This document shows positions 31,490 through 41,014 of a stretch of DNA of 64,000 bases, in pieces (position 1 is the first letter of the stretch; every line of letters begins with the position of its first letter). Source of the DNA: Isochrysis galbana (taxonomy: Eukaryota > Haptophyta > Isochrysidales > Isochrysidaceae); contig CM030931.1 of assembly GCA_018136815.1 (NCBI GenBank), positions 857,511 to 921,510 of the forward strand. The letters run 5' to 3'. Position numbers and translations under genes: made by a program. Under the pieces are notes generated by a model. The model ran no database searches, had not been told where the DNA came from, and saw only the letters and a program-made list of their open reading frames with translations.

Positions 31490-33987
31490 CGGGTAGAGTA
31501 GGCTGCCTTGGACACGAAAGTGCCCGCGCCTCCTTCGAGCTTCATTCGCTCGCGGTTGCCCTTCAGGAATGTTAGTCCCTCTTTTTCGACCGCCTTGAAG
31601 AGCGCGCCTAGACTGAGTTGTTTGGCCTGGGCGAGACCATCAGCTTCGACGACCAGGTGTGCTGCCACGTCCTGGAGAGCGTTGTAGAGTGACTTTCGCG
31701 AAGTGGCGCCTCGCTTGTTGATCTTTTCTTCGATGGATACAAGAACTAAGTTTATACTTAGACGCGATGGAGCGCGCCGACGCGACTCCCCTCTCCTTCG
31801 GGCCCCCCACCGAGGGCGCCCCCCCAGTGCCCATGGAGCAACCGCTGACGAAGCGGCCGCGTCCGCCCACCGAGGCCGAGCAGGTGCGTGCGACTCCGGT
31901 CGTGCCACACGGCCCGTGGCCCCGGCCACACCACACATGGCAGCCGAGAAGAGACACTATTCCACACGCCGGCCAGATGGGAGAGCGGGCTCAAAGGCCC
32001 GAAGCACCTAGAGTACCCCTTAGCAGACGAATACGCGCTTAACGGCAAGATACAACTTGACCAAATCACCGTATCCGACATCACGAGCGAATACCTAGTG
32101 GGTGGCCCCAGCGACAAACCGCAACCGGCCCGAGAAAAGTGGACCCGTAAACTAGACTTGACCCGGGATGAGTGGATCCACGTGGCAAAACTATACACAC
32201 ACCCGATGCTCAAGCACACCGACAAACACCCCCACTTTAAACACATCACTCATAGGAGGCTAGGCACACGAAACCGATTCGCCACGGCGACCACGGCGAA
32301 ATGCAGATTATGTAAAAAACATCGCGAAAACTCGACACACCTCGCCAGATGCCCCTCCACTCAACAAATCTTCCAGGCCGTAGAAGCGGTGACGGGGTAC
32401 ACGCCTAGAGTAGACAGATCGACAGCACAAAAGCTCAAAGACAGACTCTTCGTATACCCGAGCACAACGACACCCGACAGCCTCAAAGCCCTCTACATCA
32501 TAGCGTGGAGGTACATAATAGGTGACGTTTACAAAGTCGAATTTGACAACTACACTTTCCATCACGTGCCGGTCATCGAGAAAACCCTTAGCAGATTTAC
32601 GGCCCTCGCCAGAGAACTCACCCCCCCGGACAAGCCCTCGACCGCACGCACTAGCATAGCCTCACAAGGGAGAAAACCGAAGCTCAAGTCCCCGCGCGAG
32701 CTTTGCGCGCCCGTCTTTACATTCAACGATAAAGGCACACTGATGTTAGGCGGTAACCTGGCCGCAATAGCCAATGCACTCCAACTAACGGAAAAGCTAG
32801 CGTAACCGCGCATAGGCCGGCACGACGCTTCACTCACCCGCCCTGCCTCGACCCCCGTAAGCACGGAAACACTCCGCCCATCTCATAGGTCTATAAAAAG
32901 AAAACAACATAGAAACCGGTAGCCCGATGGTACAGGAGGAAGGGGAGGAAAAACCTATCGGGGATCGGTGCACACCATCTGCTGCAGGAAACCCCATTCA
33001 CCCAGCCCCTAGGTAGCGCACGAGGGACGGGCCGCAAGGCAGGTGGAGCGGGGATGAGAGCGGCGGGAGAGGCTGCATGTGTTAGAGTGCATAGTCGCGC
33101 GCGCGGCGTGAATATTAAGAAGTTTTTTTTTCTTCGATGGATACGATTTTGATGCGTACGGTGATGTCGGTCTGATTCACGCGAAGGGTGGTGAGTTCGC
33201 CATACCTTTCTTGAAATTGTTGTGCGCAATCTTCATTGACGGCTACGTGCCAAGGGCCTGCAATGGACCGTGCCCAGAAGTCTGGCTCTGGATCGACGCC
33301 CTCTAGCTCGAGAAGCAATTCTACTATCACGGCGTAGACGGTCGTGTCCAGAAAGGTGTAGTCCCCCTCTTGGTGGAAGGAGAGGTCGAAATTTGCGTCT
33401 GTGTCTACGCCCTCTTGTTCTTCGTCTGACACTGGCTCCTGCGTCAGGGGAATGCGGGTCGGCCGTGAGTAACAGTTTGGTGCTTGATGGTGGGCTGGTT
33501 GTTGGTGGTCGGTCTCCAGTCCCTCTCTCAAAGGGGCCTTGGTCGTGTTGAGTTGGGGCTTCTGTTGTGGCATTCTTCTGTTGTGGTACGTATGCAGGGT
33601 GGGGTGTTGTTTGTGCCCATAAGGGCCACCCGGTCTCGGGCCGCGCCGCCGGGGCGGCGCGACCGTCACCAGGGTGGGAGGAGCCTCTGCCATGAGGCAT
33701 GCCCATTGGCTGCTTCTTGCGTCTTGTCTGTTGTGTCTGTCTTGTTGTCTGCAGTCTGCTGTCCCCCATGGGGGGGACCAGCATGGCTGCTGAGGGTGAT
33801 GTGGCCGGGGCCACGGACCGTGTGGCGCGACGCGAGTCGCACGCACCTGCTCGGCCTCCGCGGGTGGACGCGGTCGCTTCGCCAGCGACTGCTCCATGGG
33901 TACTGGAGGGGCGCCCTCGGCGGGGGGCCCGAAAGAGAGGGGAGTCGCGCCGGCGCGCTCCATGGCGACCAAGTATAAACTTAGTTG
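31490..33987 (-). mobile_element. LINE class I (minus), split by a second LINE
   Basis: The 5' end at 33987 has the stem-loop (33968-33987), then the N-terminal ORF from ATG near 33963 (MERAGATPLSFGPPAEGAPP). This runs to IKIVSIEEK at about 33132. The frame resumes at about 31740 with SIEEKINKRGATSRKSLYNA and continues to about 31495. The gap is exactly the plus-strand LINE at 31741-33131. The N-terminal region contains a conserved DFWARSIAGPWHVAVNEDCA block; I do not assign it a named domain. The 3' part is lost. Confidence 0.85.
31741..33131 (+). mobile_element. Internally deleted LINE class I copy, nested, with target duplication
   Basis: CTTCGATGGATAC (possibly with up to four more T) flanks both sides (31728-31740, 33132-33144). 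The 5' end reads AAGAA, then CTAAGT-TTAT-ACTTAG (31746-31761), ACGCG and ATGG. ORF1 (from 31767) is intact for about 65 residues, then a deletion near 31960 joins it out of frame to the ORF2 C-terminus (31970-32805: HLEYPLADEY, the HFKHITHRR block, finger CRLCKKHRENSTHLARC). The 3' UTR ends GAATATTAAGAAG plus about nine T. It inserted into an older minus-strand LINE. Confidence 0.93.
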
Positions 33988-34365
33988 GCGGAGCTTCCGA
34001 CATGTCTTGACGGATAAAGGCGGGAAACTCTGCCCTTTGTCTTTTCAATATATATACGATATAACTCAATATCAATACAGTATAAACGAGGGCTCTCCGC
34101 TGGAATCGCGTTCGGGCGACAAGCTCGCGGCATTCACTTAAACAGCACGATTTATCCAATATCGCGGGGTTTGCACAACGTGTCGAGATGAAGCGGAGCG
34201 GAGGGGACGGGAGGGGGCGATCTCCCCCTCGCCAGGGGGAGGGGGGCTGAGAGTCCCAGAGGGGCGGGGAAGAGAGCGGAACGCCAGACTTTGCCAATGT
34301 CAGAATTTTGGCAACGAGGGGTAGGTAGTAGAAAGTAGACGGCTCGGGGAGACGTAGAAAGTAAA
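33988..34365. other. Intergenic, nothing recognised
   Basis: AT-rich from about 34045 to 34085 and then G-rich. It presumably includes the upstream region of the membrane-protein gene. Confidence 0.4.
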
Positions 34366-35121
34366 TTGCTCCGACAAAAGATCCGCATGCTGCGCGCGGC
34401 GGCGGCGCAGGATGTACTGGGCCAGTCGAAGCCCGAGGAGGCGGGCTTCCTGCTCATCGCGCTCTTGATCTGGCTGTATGCTTCTTACGCGCCCGTTGCA
34501 CGCGCGATGGACGCACTCCCCTCATACGAGCGCATCTGCAGCCTGCTGCCATCTGTGTGGATGCACGCAGTGCTGATCGCATCCACACTGTATGCCATCA
34601 CGTACTCACCACCATATCTACTACCGACGTCGACGGAGGTCGGGTGCATATGTGTGACTGGGCTGATTTCGTCGTGGATGCTAGACGACTTTCTCCTGGT
34701 TTCCATCGCTAGTGGACTGGTGCTCTTTCTCACAATTTTGATTCTTGACTTCACAGCACGAAGGGTCTTTGTGAGATTGCAGCAGAGGGAGCCTAATGTG
34801 CATGCCGACGCCCCGTCGACTCGAGTACAGTCATCATCGCCAGCTGAATCCTCCACAGAGCCCATCGCATCGACGGATGGGACGGCACCTGGCGGATCAA
34901 GGAGTCCGCCTAAGCGTGCACAAGGCAGCATGAGCCATTTGCGAAATGCGAATTCACCTGATGACTCGCCGCAGTCCTCATTCCATGCACCCACTCACTC
35001 CCCGCTACTGAGCCCTTTGCCAGAGGCCCCCGCTTGTCCCAGCACAATGTCTACTTCCTCCCAAGCATCGTGCGCAGAAAGCCCTAGAGAAGCGAGCGGG
35101 GGCTCGGCAATTGCGGCGTAA
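34366..35121 (+). CDS. Small multi-pass membrane protein with disordered C-terminus
   Basis: Open frame of 251 residues. Hydrophobic segments lie at about 28-45 (GFLLIALLIWLYASYAPVA), 62-80 (LPSVWMHAVLIASTLYAIT), 90-105 (VGCICVTGLISSWML) and 108-128 (LLVSIASGLVLFLTILILD), giving three or four transmembrane helices. The C-terminal 115 residues are Ser/Pro-rich and probably cytosolic, with PPKR and several SP sites. The first Met (34366) and the one at residue 8 are both possible starts. No family was recognised; it is an isolated gene between LINE copies, in a single exon as drawn. Confidence 0.65.
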   Translation: MLRQKIRMLRAAAAQDVLGQSKPEEAGFLLIALLIWLYASYAPVARAMDALPSYERICSLLPSVWMHAVLIASTLYAITYSPPYLLPTSTEVGCICVTGLISSWMLDDFLLVSIASGLVLFLTILILDFTARRVFVRLQQREPNVHADAPSTRVQSSSPAESSTEPIASTDGTAPGGSRSPPKRAQGSMSHLRNANSPDDSPQSSFHAPTHSPLLSPLPEAPACPSTMSTSSQASCAESPREASGGSAIAA

Positions 35122-35596
35122 GGATTCCCTTGAGAAGACATAATCCATATTGAAGCAATGTCTATTTATTATTCCGCGGAAGTGAGCCCGGAGCTTCACC
35201 GGCTCGTCGTCACAGGCCAAGCACAATCTCAACCTCAGGTATCACTGTTTTGTGTTTTACTCAGCAAGATCTTCGTGTGAATTCTTCTCGTCCATGCCTC
35301 GCATCTAAGAGAGATTTGCCATGATATTCACCGATTCCTCTGATGCATCCAACCACGGACACCAGCCATCCCTCGACAGCCGTGCAAAACAAAAGCTTGA
35401 ACGGCCATGAAGTCGGTGCACTGATTGATGTTCCGCCTAGTTCCGCCAAGGTTGGTGTGTGCTTCACGTGCATGTTTGCGGCAAATAGGCTGCAGCTTTC
35501 CTGTTTTTGCAAAATTTTTGCTCGCGCTAGCTTCTTGCTTCTTGTACTACTATTGTTATTATGCCGTGAGCCGTGATCATATCCTCTACATACACC
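35122..35596. other. Intergenic, nothing recognised
   Basis: Presumed 3' UTR and spacer of the membrane-protein gene. No repeats shared with the rest of the window were noticed. Confidence 0.4.
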
Positions 35597-35712
35597 CAAT
35601 AAAAAATATTTGAAGATTCAGGCTACTACCGCTAGCTATAAAGGACCACGCACTCACGGTACTGGGACACGCCAACGCCTATACCCCAGTATACTTAGCT
35701 CGCCGCGTCCGA
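35597..35712 (-). mobile_element. LINE class II-type 3' end, 5'-truncated
   Basis: Read on the minus strand it contains CTGGGGTATAGGCG, GTACCGTGAGTGCGTGGT, TATAGCTAGCGGTAGTAGCC and GAATCTTCAAAT plus T-rich sequence. This matches 22757-22856 almost base for base. Its terminus is slightly mutated. Confidence 0.8.
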
Positions 35713-35822
35713 TGACGCCGACGACTCTCCGGAAGCGGCGCCAACAATGGCAATCATTCGGAGTGAACGGGGACCAAAAATGGACCAACGTCACGCTCGA
35801 AACCACTGATGAGCTCTGGCAA

Positions 35823-35920
35823 CCTACTTTTATAAGTGGGGGTCAATGGGGGCCTCGCGCCCCCCTCACCTTCACTCCATCGCGGACACCCCCCGGGGTG
35901 GGACCGTACAATAGAGGTGG
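35823..35920 (+). mobile_element. 5' end of a retroelement of the 21987 family
   Basis: Stem-loop CCTACTT-TTAT-AAGTGGG (35823-35840), then GGTCA, ATGG and GGGGCCTCGCGCCCCCC, then CCATCGCGGACACCCCC. It matches 21989-22060. One arm base differs from that copy and gives a G.T pair, so the stem is kept. Confidence 0.75.
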
Positions 35921-36432
35921 GGACGGTAAAAATCGGGTTCTCAGGATCGCTTTCTTCTGGCCAAAAAAATGCATGGATGGCCTCCATTAAGGCGTGGAAT
36001 AGCTTCGAATTTCGGCTATGATCATAAAGCACATATCAGATTTTTGCTATGGTCTACAGATACAAATAACGTTCGAGGCCATGTTCTACAAAAAAAAACC
36101 TTTTAAGTTTCTCGCCTCACACGTGGCCCTGAACCATTCCTTCGTAGCCACGCCTCTTTCCCTTCCTCACCCTCATTTCCCGCCTTGCGGCAACTCCCCT
36201 CGTGCTCTACTTAGGGGCTCGGGTCATGTGGGGGTCCGAGCGGAGCGGGGTGCACCTGCCCTCAGCTGCGCGTACTCAACTTCCTCCTGTGCTGCTGGGT
36301 GGCCTGTTTCTTGTAGTGCTATTTTCGGTTCCCTTGTGTCCGCGTGTGTCTATGTTTGCCTTGGGATAGCTATGTTGATCGATCGTATCCTTGGTTGGTC
36401 AATCAGTGTAGGTCGTCTCTTTTTGCTTCTCG

Positions 36433-39400
36433 CTACGCGAGCTTTTCGGCGAGACCAAGCGCTATCGCTACAAGGCGGGTGTTTTCGCTCATTCGTAGCC
36501 TACCCTTTTCGTTTTCAATGAATACCGGGGCACTGAGTGTCAGTGTTCTCTTAAGTTTGGGCTTTCTCCCCTGGGCGGCTTTACTTGTGCGCATCAAACA
36601 ATGCTGCTGTGGCGGTGTGAGGCCCCTAACCAATGTGGCAAACCTCACCAGTGTGGACTCCAAGACTGGGATATAGTGGTATTCATACGACTCAAATGCT
36701 ATTCTATAGAAGTCTCTTAGTATGTATTTCCACGCTATCACGTACAACGCTTTCAGGCTTTCGGGTGTGTTTGTACCGGGGTATGCGAATAGTCTGTCTT
36801 TCGTTTTTTGTGTGCGTGACCTCCCGGGAGGGGGGGTGTAGTTGTTGAGGGCGTCTATGGTTTCGAATATTTTCTTCGTCGCGGGACACCACGCTAAGTG
36901 GCACGAATTTTCTCGGTATCGACGACACAGTCTACACATATCTGTCTGACTGTCTGCGAATCTGTTTCTGGTACCAATTCGCCTATGTGTGATATGTTTG
37001 AAGTGGAGGTGCTTATCCGTGTGTTTTAGCAGTGGCATTGTATATAGCCTTGCTATGTGTTTCCATTCTTCTTTGGTGACATTTAGTCGCTTTTCCCATG
37101 TTGTTTTCGCCGCTTGCGGGGCGTTGCTTCGTGTCGCTTTAAGCGCGGCCTTGGTAAGATCTGCGACTGATATTGCGTCTAGCGCGACTTTTCCTTTTAG
37201 TATGGCGTATTCGTCCGCCAAGGGGTACTCCATGTATCTCGGGCCTTTAAATCCGCCCTCCCATCTGGCTGGCGGGTGGTAATATTGGATCTCTCCCGCA
37301 TTCGCTACATTTCCGGTGTCGGCCATCTCCCCCAGGTAGTCGATATCCGTATGTAGCCAGATGTTGTTTAGTTTGCTGATGTATTTTTCGTCCTCGGAGA
37401 CCCTGATTTCTTTGTTCTGTAGCTCGGTCTCCGGCTCTTGAGGCGGAGCGATGGCGTCATAAGACTTGTTCTCCTTTGCGTCGGGGGGCGGGCGCTCCTG
37501 TGATCGCCCTATCACTCGCGTTGCGTGGCTGACGATTTCGTCCCATGAGTCGAGAAATTCCTTTTTGTGTATTGAGCGGCCCTCGTGCACAAAAGTTTCG
37601 GGTAAATGTTCAAGATACGCCGAGCATTCTTCCTTGCTATATGGTGTCAGAAAGGCGCCGTCCTTGAACACGTTGTGAATTACGTTAGTGTGTAGGGCTT
37701 CCCATAGACGCGCCCATGGGGCGCGCACTCCTGGGGGTGGGATGTGCGGGTTGTGCCATATCGGTTGGGATAATGCGCCCTCCCGTGTAAGGAAGGAGGG
37801 TTGTATATCGAGTTTTCTGAAGTTCGCAATAGCTTCTTTCCAGAAGACTGGAAGCGCCGGGTTGCCTCTGATACTTCCCGTCAGTACTTTCGTGGGGATC
37901 GTGGAGAGAACAGCTCCCCTCCCTAGCCCGGTTCAACAGAACCAGGCGTCTAATCCGTGTTTCCATAGTGCCTTTCTCGCGTTCAAATAGTTTAGGATCC
38001 ATTTGGTTTGTAGTGCCTTTACGTGGGACGGCCAATTCCGGAGTCCCAGCCCCAGCGTCCTAGTCGCACTTTTAACGTGTGAGATGGGGTAGTGTGGGTG
38101 TTTTATCCACTTGCTTTGTTTGTTAGTGTACGGACTTGTCCAGAGGACAGCGTCCGCCGCCTTTTGGATCCGGGTGTGGAACCATTTTGGAGCGGCTAAT
38201 GTTTGTAACCAGTATCTCGGGATACCATAGATTATGAAGTTAACCACTGACGCCCTACCAAATATTGTCATGTAGTTGGTGGCCGGTGCTAGCTTGGCGA
38301 CCCTCGCGTCGATCTTATCCGCTAGTCTCGACCAAAAGGGCTTGAGCGTCTCGGGTGCTCCCAGGGGGACGCCCAAAATAGTCAGATATTCATCGTTTTC
38401 TATCCAGTTGTATTTTCGCATGTCCCATGGAGGCTTACGAAGTCTCTGGGCCGCCTTGGACACGAACGTGCCTGCTTCGCCTTCGAGCTTCATGCGTTCT
38501 CGGTTGCCCTTCAAGAAGGTGAGCCCTACTTTTTCGATTGCCAGGATGATTGCGCTCAGGTTGATTTGGGCTGCTTGTGCCAGGCCTTCGGCCTCGATGA
38601 CCAAGTGCGCCGCAACGTCTTGGAGGGCGTTGTATAGCGCTTTGCGTGACGTAGAGCCTTTCTTATTGATCTTTTCGTCAATGGAGTCCACTTGGACGCG
38701 GACCGAGATGTCGGTTTGGTTGATGCGGAGCGTGGTGATGTCGCCATAGCGTTCCCTGAATTGTTGCGCGCAGTCTTCATTGACAGCGATGTGCCATGGT
38801 CCGCGAATGGAGCGGGCCCAAAAGTCCGGCTCCGGGTCGACTCCTTCGAGCTCCAATAGGAGCTCTACAATTGCGGCGTAGACCGTGGCGTCTAGGAAGG
38901 TGTAGTCGCCCTCTTGGTGGAAGGACAGTTCGAAGTTTGCGTCTGAGTCCATGGTGCCTTGCTCCTCATCCGAGGGCGGCTCCTGAATGGCAGGGGCGGT
39001 CGGGGGTGGTGAGGCGGTGAGTGCGTCTGTGTGCGTGGTGGGTATGGCGGCGTAGTGTGCGCCCCAAGGCGCATCCAAGCAGTCTCTCATTTGTGGGGTT
39101 TTGTGCTGAGCTATTGGTGGGTCAGTGTCCATGTGCGCTTTGCTGGTGGTGTTGAGTTTGTGCCCATAAGGGCCACCCGGTCTCGGGCCGCGCCGCCGAG
39201 GCAGCGCGGCCGTCACCAGGGTGAGAGAGGCCTCTACCATAAGGCATGCCTGGTGGGTGGTTGTCTCTCTTGGTCTGGTGCTGGTGTGGTGCTTGTCACA
39301 GCCTGTGGCCCACCATGGGGTGGGCCAGCATGGCTGCCTTCCTTGGTGTGGCCGGGGCCACGGGCCGTGCGGCGCGACCGGGGTCGCGCTCACCTGCTCG

Positions 39401-39510
39401 GGCTCTGCGGGCGGACGCGGTCGCTTCGCCAGCGACAGCTCCATGGGTGCTGGGGGGGCGCCCGCGGCGGGGGGCCCGAAGGAGAGGTGGGGAGCGGCGC
39501 CGCGCTCCAT
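36433..39510 (-). pseudogene. LINE fused ORF (N-terminal region, RT thumb, zf-RVT)
   Basis: The frame is open from ATG at 39510 to 36433 except for one in-frame TGA at 37935-37933, where the copy at 49563 has Arg (DAWFC-R-TGLG). Order: Pro/Arg-rich N-terminus (MELSLAKRPRPPAEPE); acidic segment and the DFWARSIRGPWHIAVNEDCA block; KGNRERMKLEGEAGTF; then, across an in-frame deletion that removed the RT palm, LTILGVPLGAPETLKPFWSR (RT thumb region); WILNYLNARKALWKHGLDAW; and after the TGA the part with YPLADEY, HLHFKHITHRRIGTRNRFAD and finger CRLCRRYRENSCHLAWC. The deletion stayed in frame, which is notable. No active enzyme can result. Confidence 0.9.
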
Positions 39511-39526
39511 GGCAACCAACTATAAA

Positions 39527-40281
39527 AAAACCTTTTAATATTCTTACCGCACTCGCGGCGAATGGAACCACTACCCACTACAAGTAGCACGTAGCATACT
39601 CTCTACACCCCCATTCCCCGGCCCTTCTCCCCCCGCCATCAGGCGGCTCCCCCCGTACACTACTAGGGGGATTGGGGTGGAGGGCTTAGATATGGTCCGG
39701 TGGCCCGCGCCACCCCCCGGTGATCTTTCCCCTCCTTCCTCCTGTGTCTCCGAGTGGGCGGCCCACTCTGTCTCGTCTTATCCTGTAAACAGGCGCGAGA
39801 CTTACCGATTTTCCGGTGGGCGGAGCTCTCGCTCGCGCCCACCCCCTTTTCCGCGCTCTCTCTCCCCTCTCCTGCGGCACGCGCGATGGCGCGCCTGCGG
39901 CAGGCCTCCAGCTGCCCTCTGGCGGCCCCTGGAGGCTCCAGGAAGCCAGCTCAGGGGGCAGAGGAGGCTGGGGCTGGGCCCTGGCCTCCCCTCCCTCTCC
40001 CTCGCTGGCGCTCCCGAGCCTCTGGGGCCCCCAGTCTGCACCTGTCTGCCTGTCGACCAGGGGGGGAGGGGGGGTTGGAGCAATGGGCTGGTCACGAGGG
40101 GCCAGGATGGGCGAATGGGGCGAGCCTGTGGGGAAGGGAGTGGGTCAGTAGGGCAGTGGCCTCCTGGCAAGCCATCAGGCATGCCAGGAGGATGGGTGGT
40201 TCCTCCCCCATGGCAGGGGAGGAGTGGAGAGAGGGGGGGGCTCGTGCCCCCCCATGGGTCAACCAAGTATAAACTTAGTTG
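39527..40281 (-). mobile_element. Non-autonomous element inserted in the LINE 5' hairpin, 19-bp target duplication
   Basis: CATGGCAACCAACTATAAA flanks both sides (39508-39526, 40282-40300). On the minus strand it starts C plus AACTAAGT-TTAT-ACTTGGTT (40280-40261), then GACCC, ATGG, a G-run/CTCGTG/C-run hairpin, and the body shared with 397-889 and 60785-61252. It ends GAATATTAAAAGG plus T-run, the class I LINE tail. It is 755 bases with no LINE protein domain. Confidence 0.93.
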
Positions 40282-40439
40282 CATGGCAACCAACTATAAA
40301 GTTAGTTGAGGCCATGTTCTACAGATACCAATAATGCAGATCCGGGGACAGATAATACTACTAATAATAATAACACATAATGCTATTTTTCACATAATTG
40401 TTTACAATATATCACATTTCACAGCTCGGCCTCGCGGAT

Positions 40440-40603
40440 GCGACCCATGCAGCGCTGTGGACTCGCTGTTCTCGGTGGTCATCCTAGCGCGGTCGCTTCG
40501 GCGACAGCGGCGTGTCCTGCATTGCTTCGTCCATCGCGGCGAGGGCCGCGGCAGCGAGGGCGGGAGGCAGCGCGCGCTCCATGACCCTATCAGTTTACTG
40601 ATA
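40440..40603 (-). mobile_element. 5' end of a divergent LINE family
   Basis: On the minus strand a stem-loop TATCAGT-AA-ACTGATA (40603-40588) is followed by GGGTC and ATGGAGCGC. The frame starts MERALPPALAAAALAA and reaches SPKRPR, paralleling MER...KRPRP of the class I ORF although the DNA is very different. It stops after about 32 codons. The same hairpin type occurs at 48840-48858. Confidence 0.7.
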
Positions 40604-40607
40604 CGTT

Positions 40608-41014
40608 GACCCCTTTCGGGTAAAAACAACGCAAGGGGGGGGGCACTCGTGAATAGGAGCCCAGAAGCGCTAATCTCTCCTCGCCGAAGCGAGTGGCCGC
40701 GGCGAGCCGCGGCCCTTTAGGGGGAAGGGAAGAGGGTTGGGAAGGCTCACAATAAAGAAGCAACACTCATCACTGCCACTATACTACATAAGGAGGATCA
40801 ATAGCGGGAGGCAACAGTTACTAGACTGGGGGTATACGCCGAGACCAATCTTCCGACTCCTGAGCAAGCATCGAGGGGTGCGCGTCATTGCATGACAGAC
40901 CTCGATATAAGACATCCGCAGGTTCCATGAGACACCCGCAGGTTCCCAAGGGCAGGAAAGCCTCGAGCCCATGAGACTTCCTTAGCAACTGTGATTCTAT
41001 GGCATTCCTCTACA
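40608..41014. other. Intergenic, nothing recognised
   Basis: A short direct repeat (GACATCCGCAGGTTCC / GACACCCGCAGGTTCC) lies at about 40912-40946. It includes the presumed 3' UTR of the next gene. Confidence 0.4.

Larger units (their letters stand above)
36091..40307 (-). mobile_element. Near full-length LINE class I copy with 16-bp target duplication
   Basis: GAGGCCATGTTCTACA flanks both ends (36075-36090, 40308-40323). On the minus strand it starts with AACTAACT-TTAT-AGTTGGTT (40307-40288), GCC, ATGG. It is interrupted just inside the 5' end by another element (39527-40281, plus a 19-base duplication) and ends CTTAAAAGG plus about nine T. Net length is about 3.4 kb. It keeps the N-terminal ORF region, the RT thumb, the C-terminal finger region and the 3' UTR, but lacks the endonuclease-like and RT palm parts. 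Confidence 0.93.
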
